A stretch of 64,000 nt of DNA from Campylobacter upsaliensis (GTDB taxonomy: Bacteria; Campylobacterota; Campylobacteria; Campylobacterales; Campylobacteraceae): positions 248,001 to 312,000 of the forward strand of contig NZ_LR134372.1 of assembly GCF_900637395.1 (NCBI RefSeq), written 5' to 3'. Shown one piece after another: positions 37,020 to 47,416 of this stretch (positions are counted from its first letter, which is position 1; each line of letters opens with the position of its first letter). A program made the position numbers and the translations under genes. Under the pieces are notes generated by a model. That model saw nothing but the letters and a program-made list of their open reading frames with translations, had not been told where the DNA came from and made no database searches.

Positions 37020-38374
37020 TATAAAGTCTTTGAAAATACTTTTTTTTCTTCGCTAATGTTTTTTAAATACGCATCAAAACACATTGCGATATTTCTTATA
37101 AGCATTGTGCCTGTTTCATTGACTTTAATGAAATCATTTTCAACGCTTACAAACTCACCATACTCCTCAAGAGCCTTTAAATCCTGTTTAAAATATTCTC
37201 TAAAATCAATTTTAAATTCTCTTTCTATCTCTTTAATATCTAGCTTAAAATTCGCCATTAAAGCCATAATAACAGCCTTTCTAAGCCTATCATCATCACT
37301 AAGTAAAACCCCCCTTTCAAAAGGCAAAATCCCCCTTTCAATCGCTTCTTCGTAAGATTTTAAATCCTTGAAATTTTGCGCATAATAATTTTGCCCCTCG
37401 CCTATGCTAGTCAGTCCCACGCCCACTAAATCCACACCACCCTTAGTCGTGTAGCCTTGAAAATTTCTATGCAAGGTATTATCATTTAAAGCTTTAAAAA
37501 GCTCATCATCTTCTTTAGCAAAATGGTCCATTCCTATCATTTTGTAGTGATTTTGCCCTAAAAATTGCTCACAATATTCTAAAATTTGAAGCTTGACATC
37601 AGGGCTTGGTAGGGTATTTTCGTCAAATTTTCTCATATTTTTCTTAAGCCAAGGCACATGCGCGTAATTAAAAATCGCCAAGCGGTCAGGGTCTAAAAGC
37701 AAAATTTTGTCTAAGGTTTGCTTAAAACTTTGCAAATTTTGAAAAGGTAAGCCATAAATTAGGTCGATATTAACGGACTTTATCCCACGACTTCGCACCT
37801 TTAAAAGCGCTTCTTTTGTTAAATCAAAAGGTTGAATTCTATGGATTTCTTTTTGCACTCTTTCGTCAAAATCTTGCACCCCAAAGCTAATGCGGTTAAA
37901 ACCATTTTGCACCAAAACATCAGCTTGTGCGTCATTGAAAAAGCGAGGGTCTATCTCGCAACTTAGCTCGGCTTCTTTGTCAAAATGAGAAAAAACGCTT
38001 TTAATTTTTAAAATTAAACTTTCTAATTCCTCAGCAGAAAAATAAGTCGGTGTACCACCTCCAAAGTGCATCTGCACGACTTTTTTTTGTGTGTCTAAAA
38101 GAGAGCTTAAAATGTCAAGCTCTCTAAAAAGATATGTTAAATAACGCTTTTTACTCTCTTCTTTAGCTGTGTAAATGACATTACACCCGCAAAAATAGCA
38201 AGCGCTTCTACAAAAAGGCAGGTGAAAATATAAAGAAAGATCGCGTTTGGACTCCCTTAAACATCTTAAATATTTCCCATAGCTAAATTCCGTGCTAAAT
38301 TCCACAGCCGTAGGGTAGGAAGTGTAACGAGGACCAGCCTTAGAATACTTTACAAAGGCTTTATAATCTTTCAT
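37019..38374 (-). CDS. hemN: Oxygen-independent coproporphyrinogen III oxidase
   Basis: Radical-SAM enzyme of haem synthesis. The cluster motif is CRSACYFCGC (HLPFCRSACYFCGCNV, ~residue 56), followed by HFGGGTPTYFSAEEL and VDLIYGLPFQ. The length of 451 matches true HemN rather than the shorter HemW. It overlaps the DUF2603 gene by 14 bp and corresponds to Cj0992c. Confidence 0.95.
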   Translation of the reverse strand: MKDYKAFVKYSKAGPRYTSYPTAVEFSTEFSYGKYLRCLRESKRDLSLYFHLPFCRSACYFCGCNVIYTAKEESKKRYLTYLFRELDILSSLLDTQKKVVQMHFGGGTPTYFSAEELESLILKIKSVFSHFDKEAELSCEIDPRFFNDAQADVLVQNGFNRISFGVQDFDERVQKEIHRIQPFDLTKEALLKVRSRGIKSVNIDLIYGLPFQNLQSFKQTLDKILLLDPDRLAIFNYAHVPWLKKNMRKFDENTLPSPDVKLQILEYCEQFLGQNHYKMIGMDHFAKEDDELFKALNDNTLHRNFQGYTTKGGVDLVGVGLTSIGEGQNYYAQNFKDLKSYEEAIERGILPFERGVLLSDDDRLRKAVIMALMANFKLDIKEIEREFKIDFREYFKQDLKALEEYGEFVSVENDFIKVNETGTMLIRNIAMCFDAYLKNISEEKKVFSKTL

Positions 38375-38861
38375 TTTGCAAACTCTCCATCATCATATTC
38401 ATATCGATAAATAAATTTGGGTGTTCTTTTTTAATGTCTTCAAGTAGGCGGTCTAAATCGACATTAGCCCTAGCCACTCCAGTAACCCTTACAATTTTTT
38501 CAACAGCGTCCATAGCCACAGCCCAAGCGTCATTAAAATCCACAGGCATTTGTTGATAAATCGCTTTTTCAAGCTTAAGCTCAAAAATTTCTTTTTGATT
38601 TTTCTTAAGAGTATCTAGCAAATTATTAAGACTATGCAAAGAAGTTAATGCGTGTGTGCCGCCGTCCTCATCGATGATAAACCAAGGCTCAACTCTATTA
38701 AGCTTACTATTTTTAAGCCTTAGTCTATACTCATTTTCTTCAGGAAGCATTTCAAAAATCGTCAAATCCCGCTTTTTCATACCTAAATACTTGCTAAAAT
38801 CATTAATCTGTGCCACAGCATTTTTTGGTTTTTTTACTATGGTTTTTTTCATTTCTTTCAT
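38361..38861 (-). CDS. DUF2603 (UPF0763) protein of unknown function
   Basis: A 166-residue soluble protein found in epsilonproteobacteria between argF and hemN (Cj0993c). The start at 38861 has GGAGAG six bases upstream and its ATGA overlaps the argF stop; an upstream in-frame start at 38882 is less likely. The N-terminus is basic and the centre carries EENEYRLRLKNSKLNRVEPW. No catalytic motif is seen. Confidence 0.83.
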   Translation of the reverse strand: MKEMKKTIVKKPKNAVAQINDFSKYLGMKKRDLTIFEMLPEENEYRLRLKNSKLNRVEPWFIIDEDGGTHALTSLHSLNNLLDTLKKNQKEIFELKLEKAIYQQMPVDFNDAWAVAMDAVEKIVRVTGVARANVDLDRLLEDIKKEHPNLFIDMNMMMESLQNERL

Positions 38862-39757
38862 TTTTCTCTCTCCAAAAAACACAATAAAGCTTTTACAACA
38901 AAAAGGCGGTTTCTCGCCTCCTCAAAAATCACCTCGCTGTGTAACTCAAAAAGCTCTTCACTCACCTCATAGCCCCTATAAGCGGGTAAGCAATGGAGTA
39001 AAATCGCATCTTTTTTCGCCACACTCATCGCCTCTTTATCGATGATAAAGCCCTCAAAATCTTTGATTTTCTGCTCTTTTTGCTCCTCTTCACCCATAGA
39101 AATCCAAGTATCTGTAATCACCACTTCCTTATCTTTAATAGCCTCGAATTTATCGTTTGTAAGAGTGATTTTCGCTCCACTTTTTTTTGCATTTTCTTTT
39201 GCAAATTCCAAAATTTCAGGGCGAATGTGATAATTTTTAGGTAAAGCAATGCTTAATTCATAGCCTAGTATTGAAGCGGCGATAAGCCAAGAATTACACA
39301 TATTATTACTATCTCCTACAAAGGCTATTTGACCTTCTTTTTGATATTCTTGCATAGTTAGCAAGTCGCCTAAAATTTGCGTAGGGTGGTATAAATCACT
39401 CAAAGCATTAATCACAGGAGCTTTTGAGTATTTAGCAAATTCCTCCAAACTTGCGTGGTGATTAACCCTAAGCATTACAAAATCGACCATAGAGCCTATA
39501 ACTCTCGCCGTATCCTTAAGTGGTTCTCCTCTACTAAGCTGCAAATCATTAGCATTTAAAAATAAAGCCTTGCCACCAAGCTCTGTAATGGCTAATTCAA
39601 AAGCCATTCTAGTGCGTGTGGAATTTTTTTCAAAAATCATCGCTAAAGTTTTATCTATCAAAAGTTTTTCAGACTTTTGCTTTAAAACTTTAGCGTGATT
39701 AACAAGGGCTAAAATTTCTTCCTTGCTAAAATCCTTTAAGCTTAAAAAATGTCTCAC
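38858..39757 (-). CDS. argF: Ornithine carbamoyltransferase
   Basis: Makes citrulline from ornithine and carbamoyl phosphate. The carbamoyl-phosphate loop is [11 protein letters not shown] (~residue 49), with [12 protein letters not shown] (~residue 126) and the HCLPAYRG motif (~residue 254). It is 299 residues long. It overlaps the end of hemB by 4 bp. Confidence 0.96.
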   Translation of the reverse strand: MRHFLSLKDFSKEEILALVNHAKVLKQKSEKLLIDKTLAMIFEKNSTRTRMAFELAITELGGKALFLNANDLQLSRGEPLKDTARVIGSMVDFVMLRVNHHASLEEFAKYSKAPVINALSDLYHPTQILGDLLTMQEYQKEGQIAFVGDSNNMCNSWLIAASILGYELSIALPKNYHIRPEILEFAKENAKKSGAKITLTNDKFEAIKDKEVVITDTWISMGEEEQKEQKIKDFEGFIIDKEAMSVAKKDAILLHCLPAYRGYEVSEELFELHSEVIFEEARNRLFVVKALLCFLEREK

Positions 39758-40737
39758 GCCTTTTTCCTTAAAATTTCCGCCACTTCTTTAGCGTGATAAG
39801 TGATGATGAGTTTCGCACCAGCCCTTTTAAATGCTATCATCGTTTCTATAAGTGTTTTTTCATAATCAATCACCCCAGCCCTTTTAGCCGCTTGAAACAT
39901 CGCATATTCGCCACTTACATTATAAACGCAAAGTGGTAAATTTGTATTTTGCGAAAGCTCCTTTACCACATCTAAATACGCAAGAGCAGGTTTTACCATC
40001 AAAATATCTGCTCCTTGTGCTTCATCTTCTAGGCTTTCCATTAGGGCTTCTTTGCCATTGTGAAAGTCCATTTGATAGCTCTTTCTATCGCCATAGCTTG
40101 GGGCGGAATTTGCCACTTCTCTAAAAGGTCCATAATAGCTTGACGCAAATTTGGTTGAATAGCTCATAAGAGGCAAATTTTCATACCCAGCCGCGTCTAA
40201 AGCCTCGCGTAAGCTAAGGATAATGCCGTCCATCATACCACTTGGTGCTATCATATCAACGCCTGCTTTAGCGTGGATAAGAGCTTGTTTAGCTGAAAGC
40301 TCTAAGGTGGCGTCATTATCCACGCTTTTAGTTTTTGGCTCTATAATGCCACAATGTCCGTGTTCTGTATATTCACAAAAGCATAAATCGCTAATGATAA
40401 AAATTTGAGGATAGTCCTTTTTAATGGCTCTTATGGCTCTTGCGATGAGGCTATTTTCATCTAGGGCTTCACTTCCGCAACTATCTTTTTTTGCTTCTTC
40501 TATCACGCCAAAAAGTATAATGGCTTTTAAGTCTAGCTTCACAAGCTCCTCGCACTCTTTTAAAATCATATCTAAGCTCATTTGAAATACGCCGCTCATA
40601 GAGGAAATTTCATTTTTTACCCCATTTCCCTCCACGACAAAAAGAGGGTAAATCAAATCCCGAATTTCTAAAGAATTTTCCCTTAACATCTCTCTTAAAT
40701 TTGGATTTAATCTTAATCTTCTAAATCTTTTAAACAT
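39754..40737 (-). CDS. hemB: Delta-aminolevulinic acid dehydratase (porphobilinogen synthase)
   Basis: Condenses two aminolevulinic acids in haem synthesis. The metal-site region [13 protein letters not shown] and the Schiff-base lysine in [11 protein letters not shown] are present, with [18 protein letters not shown] between them. The length of 327 is normal. It is the first gene of the long minus-strand chain ending with the formyltransferase; its promoter lies in the ~58-bp gap shared with ribA. Confidence 0.97.
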   Translation of the reverse strand: MFKRFRRLRLNPNLREMLRENSLEIRDLIYPLFVVEGNGVKNEISSMSGVFQMSLDMILKECEELVKLDLKAIILFGVIEEAKKDSCGSEALDENSLIARAIRAIKKDYPQIFIISDLCFCEYTEHGHCGIIEPKTKSVDNDATLELSAKQALIHAKAGVDMIAPSGMMDGIILSLREALDAAGYENLPLMSYSTKFASSYYGPFREVANSAPSYGDRKSYQMDFHNGKEALMESLEDEAQGADILMVKPALAYLDVVKELSQNTNLPLCVYNVSGEYAMFQAAKRAGVIDYEKTLIETMIAFKRAGAKLIITYHAKEVAEILRKKA

Positions 40738-40795
40738 AATTTTGTCCTTTTTTTGTTAGAATTCAATTTTAGCATAATTTAATTAAAGGTTATCA

Positions 40796-41356
40796 ATGGA
40801 AATTAAAATTTCAAAAATTGCAAATTTACCAAGCAAATGGGGGCAGTTTCAAATTCAAAGTTTTAAAGAGGGAGAAAAGGAACATCTTTGCATTTTTAAG
40901 GGAAAGCCAAGTGATATTTTAAATTTACGAATTCATTCAGAGTGCCTTACGGGTGATGGTTTGGGAAGTTTAAAGTGCGATTGTGGAGAGCAGCTTGAAT
41001 TTGCTTTAAAATACATCGAGCAAAATGGTGGTATGGTCATTTACTTAAGGCAAGAGGGGCGTAATATAGGACTTTTTAATAAGGTCAATGCCTACGCCTT
41101 GCAAGATGAGGGCTTAAACACCATAGAGGCAAACGAGCATCTAGGCTTTAAGCCTGATGAAAGGACTTATGAGGTGGTGGATTTCATACTAAATTATTAT
41201 CAAATTTCACAAATTAATCTCATCACAAATAATCCTAACAAGCTAGATTTTCTAAAAACAAAGCTTATTAAACGCATTCCTATACTTATCAAAAGTAATG
41301 AATTTAACGATGCTTATCTTAAAATCAAGCAAGATTCTATGGGACATTTAAAGTGA
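40796..41356 (+). CDS. ribA: GTP cyclohydrolase II
   Basis: Opens GTP in riboflavin synthesis. The zinc-cysteine block [20 protein letters not shown] (residues ~43-62) and the [12 protein letters not shown] motif are diagnostic. At 186 residues it is a stand-alone RibA without the RibB domain. It diverges from hemB; rsmG overlaps its stop by 4 bp. Confidence 0.96.
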   Translation: MEIKISKIANLPSKWGQFQIQSFKEGEKEHLCIFKGKPSDILNLRIHSECLTGDGLGSLKCDCGEQLEFALKYIEQNGGMVIYLRQEGRNIGLFNKVNAYALQDEGLNTIEANEHLGFKPDERTYEVVDFILNYYQISQINLITNNPNKLDFLKTKLIKRIPILIKSNEFNDAYLKIKQDSMGHLK

Positions 41357-41919
41357 AATTTTTGCCAGATTATGACAAAAAACTTTTTGAAAAAAGGGTG
41401 GAAATTTATAAAAATTTGCTTAAAAAATTTAATCAAATTCACAATCTCACCCATTTTAAAAACATCGATGAAAACATACAAGATAGCATAGAAATCTTAA
41501 ATTTCATCGACCTTACAAAGGCTCAAAATATCATTGATATAGGAAGTGGAGCGGGCTTTCCTGCCATTTTTTTAAGCTTTTTGCTTGATAGTCGTTTTTA
41601 TCTTTTTGAGCCAAATGCCAAAAAAGCTGCCTTTTTAAGAAGTGTAAAGGTAGAATGCGAGCTTACAAATCTTCACATTATTAAAGAAAAAGTTCAAAAT
41701 CACAAGGCTGAATTTAAAGCCGATATCATCACTTCAAGAGCCTTGATGAGAGCAAAAGATTTGATCCAAATTTGTCAAAATTTAAGCGATGAAAACACAA
41801 GCTTTATCCTTTATAAAGGAAGCGAAGCTAAAAAAGAAATGCAGGACTTTAAGGATTATCAAATTTATGAAAATAAATGGCGTAAATACTGCGTTTTTAC
41901 GCTTAAAAATTCATTATGA
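41353..41919 (+). CDS. rsmG: 16S rRNA (guanine-N7) methyltransferase RsmG
   Basis: Methylates a guanine in the 530 loop region of 16S rRNA. The SAM-binding motif I is [16 protein letters not shown] (~residue 60), preceded by [15 protein letters not shown]. It is 188 residues long, slightly short but complete. It is coupled to ribA (Cj0996-0997). The type I R-M locus starts 82 bp downstream. Confidence 0.93.
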   Translation: MKFLPDYDKKLFEKRVEIYKNLLKKFNQIHNLTHFKNIDENIQDSIEILNFIDLTKAQNIIDIGSGAGFPAIFLSFLLDSRFYLFEPNAKKAAFLRSVKVECELTNLHIIKEKVQNHKAEFKADIITSRALMRAKDLIQICQNLSDENTSFILYKGSEAKKEMQDFKDYQIYENKWRKYCVFTLKNSL

Positions 41920-42001
41920 AACTAATGCTTTGCGTAGTTGCTCTATAAACTTTTTATTTATTATCACTTTTTAATATAATCGTTTAATTTAGGAGTTAAA
42001 T

Positions 42002-44315
42002 TTGAAAGCATTGCAAAACCTTAGCGAAGAAGACACCAAAAAGCGTTATATTGAACCTGCTTTAAGTAAAGCAAACTGGGATTTTGAATCCATTAAAATG
42101 GAATATGGAGTAAAAGCTAAAGATTATGAATTTAGCGAAGGCAAAATTGACATCAAAACAGGCAAAAGGGATAAAAGCACTATAAAAAAGGCTGATTATG
42201 TGCTTTTTCACAATGGAATCGCCCTTGCAGTCTTAGAAGCAAAAGCCTATAAATACGAAGATAGCGAGGGGATAGAACAGGCGAAAAACTATGCCAAAGC
42301 ACTCAAAGCCCCCTTTGCCTTTTCTAGTAGTGGCAAGGGCTTTGTAAAATACACGCTTACTAAAGATTTTAAGGGAGTAGCAAAAGAGAATTTACCCCTT
42401 AATGCTTTCCCAAGCCCAAGGGAGCTGTATGAAGCCTATAAAAAATGGCAAAATCTCACAAATGACAATCTTTTACAAACGCATTGTGATTTAAGCCAAA
42501 CAACACCGCCTTTTTAATCAAACCTTGCCAAATGGCAAAAAGATAGAGAAAATTCTTTATCTAGCTGACAGAAATGAGCTTATAAACACCGACACCACAA
42601 GGACTTTTAAAAGCTTTGCCAAAGGCATTTATACGATACATAACCGCGACTTTAAAAGCGAATATAGTTTGTATTTTGGAATTTATCAGCAATTTATTAG
42701 CGGTAGCGAAGAAAATAATGATAAAAAAGAGCATTATAAAGCCTTGAAACCAGACTTTTTTGACCTTATTTTTATCGATGAGTGCCACAGGGGCAGCGCT
42801 AGGGCGGATTCTACTTGGAGAGAGATTTTGGAATATTTTAGCTCCGCATTGCAAATTGGTATGACTGCCACGCCTAAATATAATAAAGAGCAAAGAGAGA
42901 GCCAAGAAGCAGGCGAGTTAGAAAAAAGAGATGATGATAATATAGATTATTTTGGCGAGCCGGTGTATCAATACAGCTTAAAACAAGGCATAGATGATGG
43001 CTATCTAGCCCCATTTTCAGTAGTAGAGCTACTTTCAAATGTCGTGCAAGAGGGCTACACACCAGAGCTAGGTAAGCGTGATGAAGAGGGCAGAGAGATC
43101 CCACAAGAAACTTTCACTTCCCCAGATTTTAACCGCACAATTTATCTCAAACCTCAAATCCGCTTCGTTGCCAAAGAAGTGAGTAAATTTTTGCACCACA
43201 CTCTAAAAAATCCTTACGCTAAAACTATCATTTTCTGCGAAGACCAACGCCACGCCCTTTTGATGAAAGATGCCTTGCAAGATGAAAACAAACAAGAAAT
43301 GACAAAAGATTCTAACTACATCACACGCATAACAAGCGATGATGATAAGGGCAAAGCCCTGCTAGATAATTTTAAAAGCGTAAGCAAACGCTATCCAGTC
43401 ATTGCCACAACTTCCCAGCTTTTAAGCACGGGGGTAGATACGCAAATGGTGCAAGTCATAGTCATTGATAAAATTGTGCGTGATAAAAGTCTATTTAAGC
43501 AAATGATAGGGCGAGGCACAAGGCTTAATGAAGTCTTAGAATCTAGGGGCAAAACGCATTTTTATGTGCTAGATTTTAAAGGCATTGCAAGGGAATTTTT
43601 AAACGACTTTGACTTTGATGGCGAGGTGGAGTTTATCGGCACAGATGAGGTAAGAGAGCGAGAGAAAAAGCCAAAAAACACAGATAAGGAGAATGAAACA
43701 GAGTCTAACGACCTGCCACCAGATATAAAAGACCCACCGATAAAGCACACCATAGACGGCGAAGAGATACAAGTCTATATGCAAGATAAATCTGTCATCA
43801 TCTTACGCAATGTTAATGGCGTTTTGACACCCATCACACAAAGCCTAGAATCTTTTAGCGGTGAAAAGCTTCAAAATACTAAAGCTTTTGAATCTTACCT
43901 TGACACCCTACGCACAGGTGATAAAGCCACGCGTGAAGAGCTTTTAAACAAGCTTGAAGAAAAGGGTATTTTTATCCAAGAATTAGGGCAAATGGATAAA
44001 TTTAAAAACTGCGATGAATTTGACATTTTACTCTCCCTTGCTAAAGGCACACAAGCCCTAAGCCGCACACAAAGGGCAAAAAAGGCAAACCGCTTTCTAG
44101 CAGAGCTTGAGCCAAAGGCTAAAGAGCTTTTAGAACTCTTACTTGAGAAATACACACAAGGGGGCATTGATGAGCTAGATTCTAGCGTGTTTAAAAATGA
44201 GCCTTTTACTTCAAGGTATAATCTCACCACAATCGCACAAATTTTTAAAGAATACGGCGGACTTAACGCAATACTACAAAATCTTAAAAACGCACTTTAT
44301 GAGGAGGTAAGCTAA
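42002..44315 (+). pseudogene. hsdR: Type I restriction subunit hsdR, broken by internal deletion and frameshift
   Basis: EcoEI-type HsdR remnant in two frames. Part 1 (42002-42517) holds the N-terminal nuclease domain (LSEEDTKKRYIEPALSKANW, KKADYVLF...LAVLEAKAY) and stops at TTPPF. Part 2 resumes in another frame at about 42510 (LFNQTLPNGKK, LYLADRNEL) and carries helicase motifs DECH, MTATP, STGVDT and IGRGTR up to 44315. The segment between the two in intact relatives, including Walker A (GTGKT) and roughly 50-60 residues, is missing. Without ATP binding it cannot translocate DNA. The join lies in a short T run (42511-42515). Confidence 0.85.
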
Positions 44316-45802
44316 TGCTAAATGTCAAAAAACTTCAAAACATTATGCGTCAAGACGCAGGGGTCAATGGCGATGCACAAAGAATGGAGCAAATCGCGTG
44401 GATTTTATTCCTAAAGCTTTATGATTATTATGAAAGCGAGTGGATTGCCGAAAATGAAATGGACGGCACGGAGTATCACTCTATAATCCCCGAGCATTTG
44501 CGTTGGGAGTCTTGGGCGATAGGGCAGAAGTCCCCCACAGGCGAACCCTTACTCACATTTGTTAATAATGAGCTTTTCCCCACGCTAAAAGCCCTAAATA
44601 TCACAGAATCCACTCCGTTAAATCAATCCATCGTGCGAAAAGTTTTTGAAGATTTAAATAACTATATGAAAAATGGCTATCTTTTACGCGAAGTGATAAA
44701 CGAGATAGAATCTAGCCTTAAGATTCACAATAGACAAGATTTTAAAGAGCTTTGCAAAATCTATGAAAGCTTTTTAAAAACCTTGCAAAGTGCAGGAAAT
44801 GCCGGCGAGTTTTACACACCGCGTGCCGTTACAGAATTTATGGTAGAAATGCTTAGCCCAAAGCTAGGTGAGAGTGTGGCGGACTTAGCTTGTGGGACAG
44901 GGGGCTTTCTCATTTCAGCGGCACATTTTTTAGAAAAGCAAGTAAATCTTACAAATGATAGAAAAGTTTTTAAAACAAGCTTTTACGGTGTAGAGAAAAA
45001 GTCCTTGCCCTTTTTGCTTTGTGCGACAAATTTACTCATTAATGGCATAGAAAATCCAAACCTAAAGCACGGCAATGCCTTTGAATTTAGTAATTTTGAA
45101 GACTTTGATATAAATCTTACAAAATTCCCCAAATTTGACATTATTTTAATGAATCCCTCTTATGGTGGTAATGAGCGTAATGATGAAATTAAAAACTTCC
45201 CCCAAGAATACAAAAGCAGTGAAACGGCAGATTTATTTATGGCACTCATTTTGCACCGCTTATCTTTCAAGGGTAAGGGTGCAGTCGTGCTGCCCGATGG
45301 CTTTTTATTTGGTGCTGATAATGCAAAAATCAATCTCAAAAGAAAGCTTTTAAGTGATTTTAATCTCTACCTTATCTTGCGTTTGCCTAAAAGCGTTTTC
45401 GCCCCTTACACTTCTATCCCCACAAATTTACTTTTTTTCAACGCCGACCCACAAGGCACACAGCACACCCATTTCTACCGCCTTGATATGCCAGAGGGTA
45501 TAAAATCCTTTGGCAAAACGAAGCAAATTAGCCTAGAGCATTTTGAGCCATTTTTGCAATGGTGGCAAAGTGATAGGCAAACTTTGCAAGATGAAAGCGG
45601 GAATTTCAAAGCAAAATCCTACACCAAAGAAGAGCTAGAATCTAGGAATTATAACTTTGATTTATGCGGCTATGTAAGCGAAGAAGAAGAAGAGATTTTA
45701 GAGCCTTTAGAGCTTATGGAGCAAATCAAAGCCGAGAGAGATAAGCTAAAACGCCACGCTAGATTCCATAATGAAGCAAATTTCTCAAATCATCAAGGAT
45801 AA
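44315..45802 (+). CDS. hsdM: Type I methyltransferase subunit HsdM with altered motif IV
   Basis: N6-adenine methyltransferase subunit of a type I system. The N-terminal helical domain has WILFLKLYDYYE, motif I is DLACGTGGFLISA (~residue 189) and the catalytic block reads ILMNPSYGGNE (~residue 281). Family members normally have NPPY or NPPF; the second Pro is Ser here, explained by one C-to-T change. It is 495 residues long with no frame break. Its ATG overlaps the hsdR remnant stop. Methylation activity is therefore uncertain. Confidence 0.88.
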   Translation: MLNVKKLQNIMRQDAGVNGDAQRMEQIAWILFLKLYDYYESEWIAENEMDGTEYHSIIPEHLRWESWAIGQKSPTGEPLLTFVNNELFPTLKALNITESTPLNQSIVRKVFEDLNNYMKNGYLLREVINEIESSLKIHNRQDFKELCKIYESFLKTLQSAGNAGEFYTPRAVTEFMVEMLSPKLGESVADLACGTGGFLISAAHFLEKQVNLTNDRKVFKTSFYGVEKKSLPFLLCATNLLINGIENPNLKHGNAFEFSNFEDFDINLTKFPKFDIILMNPSYGGNERNDEIKNFPQEYKSSETADLFMALILHRLSFKGKGAVVLPDGFLFGADNAKINLKRKLLSDFNLYLILRLPKSVFAPYTSIPTNLLFFNADPQGTQHTHFYRLDMPEGIKSFGKTKQISLEHFEPFLQWWQSDRQTLQDESGNFKAKSYTKEELESRNYNFDLCGYVSEEEEEILEPLELMEQIKAERDKLKRHARFHNEANFSNHQG

Positions 45803-45808
45803 TGAATA

Positions 45809-47416
45809 ATGAAAACAGATACCTTAAAAAAGTCCTTGCTAGACTATGCCATTAAGGGAAGACTAAGTGCTAAATTCCGCCGAGAAAATAGTGGGCTTAA
45901 CGCCTTTGATGAGCTTGAAATTTATAACGATAACATAAAGCAAAAACGCAAAGATTTAGAAAAGAAGCTCAAAATTTGTGAAAAAGAATTAAAGCTTGAA
46001 AAAGACAAGGATAAAAAAGCCTTTTTTAAATCTCAAATTCAAAGCCTTAAAAAAGAAATTGTAAAATGCAAAGAAATCACGCCGTTAAACCTTAGCGAAG
46101 CCCCCTTTACTATCCCAAATTCTTGGGCGTGGGTAAAACTTGGGGATATTACATCGCTACAAAATGGCTATGCTTTCAAGGCTGAACAATTTTCTAATAA
46201 TGGGATACCAATTATAAAAATAGGGGATATTCAACAAGGAAAAATCAATTTAGCAAATTGTGTTTTTTTAAATAATGAAAATATAGATGATTTTAAAGAT
46301 TACCAAGTTGCAAAAAATGATATTTTAATAGCAATGAGCGGTGCTACAACAGGTAAGGTTGGTATTTACACAGATGAAAGATTAGCTCTGCTAAATCAGC
46401 GAGTTGGGCTTTTAAGAATAGAAAATACTTTTTTAAGAAAATATATATATTATTTTTTAACTTTTTATAGTGCAGACAATTTAAAGCAATCGGCAGGTTC
46501 AGCTCAACCAAATTTAAGCACACAACAAATCAATGCAACTTTTATCCCACTGCCGCCATTATGCGAACAGCAAGAAATCGTAAAAAAACTTGATTTGCTC
46601 GTTACACTCGCAAATGATTTTGCTATCACTAAAGAGAATTTAAAGAGAATTGAAAAGAGAATTGAAAAGAGTTTGCTCAAACTTGCCCTAGAGGGCAGCT
46701 TAAGCAAACTTTATCGCAGAAGCTCCCCTACACTCTCCGCCTTTAATGAAATCAGCACTTACAACGATAACATAAAGCAAAAACGCAAAGATTTAGAAAA
46801 GAAGCTCAAAATTTGTGAAAAAGAATTAAAGCTTGAAAAAGACAAGGATAAAAAAGCCTTTTTGAAATCCCAAATTCAAATTTTAAAAAAAGAAATTGCA
46901 AAATGCAAAGAAATCACGCCCTTAAACCTTAGCGAAGCACCCTTTGAAATCCCTAACACTTGGGCGTGGGTCAAACTCGGGGATATTTGTGAGATAATAA
47001 GCGGAGAAATTATTGATTTACAAGAAGAAAATTTACCTCTGCTTGATGTGAAATATTTACGAAGTAAAGGGGATAAAAAACTAGCAAATAGCGGAAATTT
47101 CGCTAATGCTAATGATAGGCTTATTTTAATGGACGGCGAAAATTCTGGGGAAATTTTTATTACTAAAGAAAAAGGATTTTTGGGAAGCACTTTAAAAAAG
47201 CTTGAATTTTCTAGCTTAAGTCAGGTTGAATTTATGGATTTTATGTTGCTTTGCTATAAAGACTTTTTTAAAGGCAATAAAAAGGGAGCGGCTATACCGC
47301 ATTTAGATAGAAAATTATTTACAAATCTTTCTATCCCCCTGCCGCCATTATGCGAACAAGAATACATAGTGCAAACTTTAGACACCCTTTTTACACTCAA
47401 AAAGGGCTTAGATTAA
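45809..47416 (+). CDS. hsdS: Type I specificity subunit HsdS with duplicated central region
   Basis: Sets the bipartite recognition sequence. The 535-residue protein has two target-recognition domains, each ending in LPPLCEQ (~residues 250 and 515). Each is preceded by a near-identical coiled-coil/linker of about 75 residues (NDNIKQKRKDLEKKLKICEK ... SWAWVKLGDI and its copy). Both half-subunits look intact. It lies 6 bp after hsdM and its stop overlaps the convergent PP-loop gene. Confidence 0.92.
   Translation: MKTDTLKKSLLDYAIKGRLSAKFRRENSGLNAFDELEIYNDNIKQKRKDLEKKLKICEKELKLEKDKDKKAFFKSQIQSLKKEIVKCKEITPLNLSEAPFTIPNSWAWVKLGDITSLQNGYAFKAEQFSNNGIPIIKIGDIQQGKINLANCVFLNNENIDDFKDYQVAKNDILIAMSGATTGKVGIYTDERLALLNQRVGLLRIENTFLRKYIYYFLTFYSADNLKQSAGSAQPNLSTQQINATFIPLPPLCEQQEIVKKLDLLVTLANDFAITKENLKRIEKRIEKSLLKLALEGSLSKLYRRSSPTLSAFNEISTYNDNIKQKRKDLEKKLKICEKELKLEKDKDKKAFLKSQIQILKKEIAKCKEITPLNLSEAPFEIPNTWAWVKLGDICEIISGEIIDLQEENLPLLDVKYLRSKGDKKLANSGNFANANDRLILMDGENSGEIFITKEKGFLGSTLKKLEFSSLSQVEFMDFMLLCYKDFFKGNKKGAAIPHLDRKLFTNLSIPLPPLCEQEYIVQTLDTLFTLKKGLD
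45926..46150 (+). repeat. Direct repeat copy 1 within hsdS
   Basis: A 225-bp unit that recurs at 46763-46987, 837 bp further on (exactly 279 codons), with only scattered substitutions and no indels visible. Confidence 0.9.
46763..46987 (+). repeat. Direct repeat copy 2 within hsdS
   Basis: Second copy of the 225-bp unit. It is in the same reading frame, so recombination between copies would delete 837 bp in frame and leave a single-TRD HsdS. Confidence 0.9.

Noticed and set aside
42525-44315. Second half of hsdR as an independent helicase gene starting at TTG 42525
   Set aside because: No ribosome-binding site, homologous sequence continues upstream of the TTG in the same frame, and Walker A is missing. 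It is a fragment of one broken gene.
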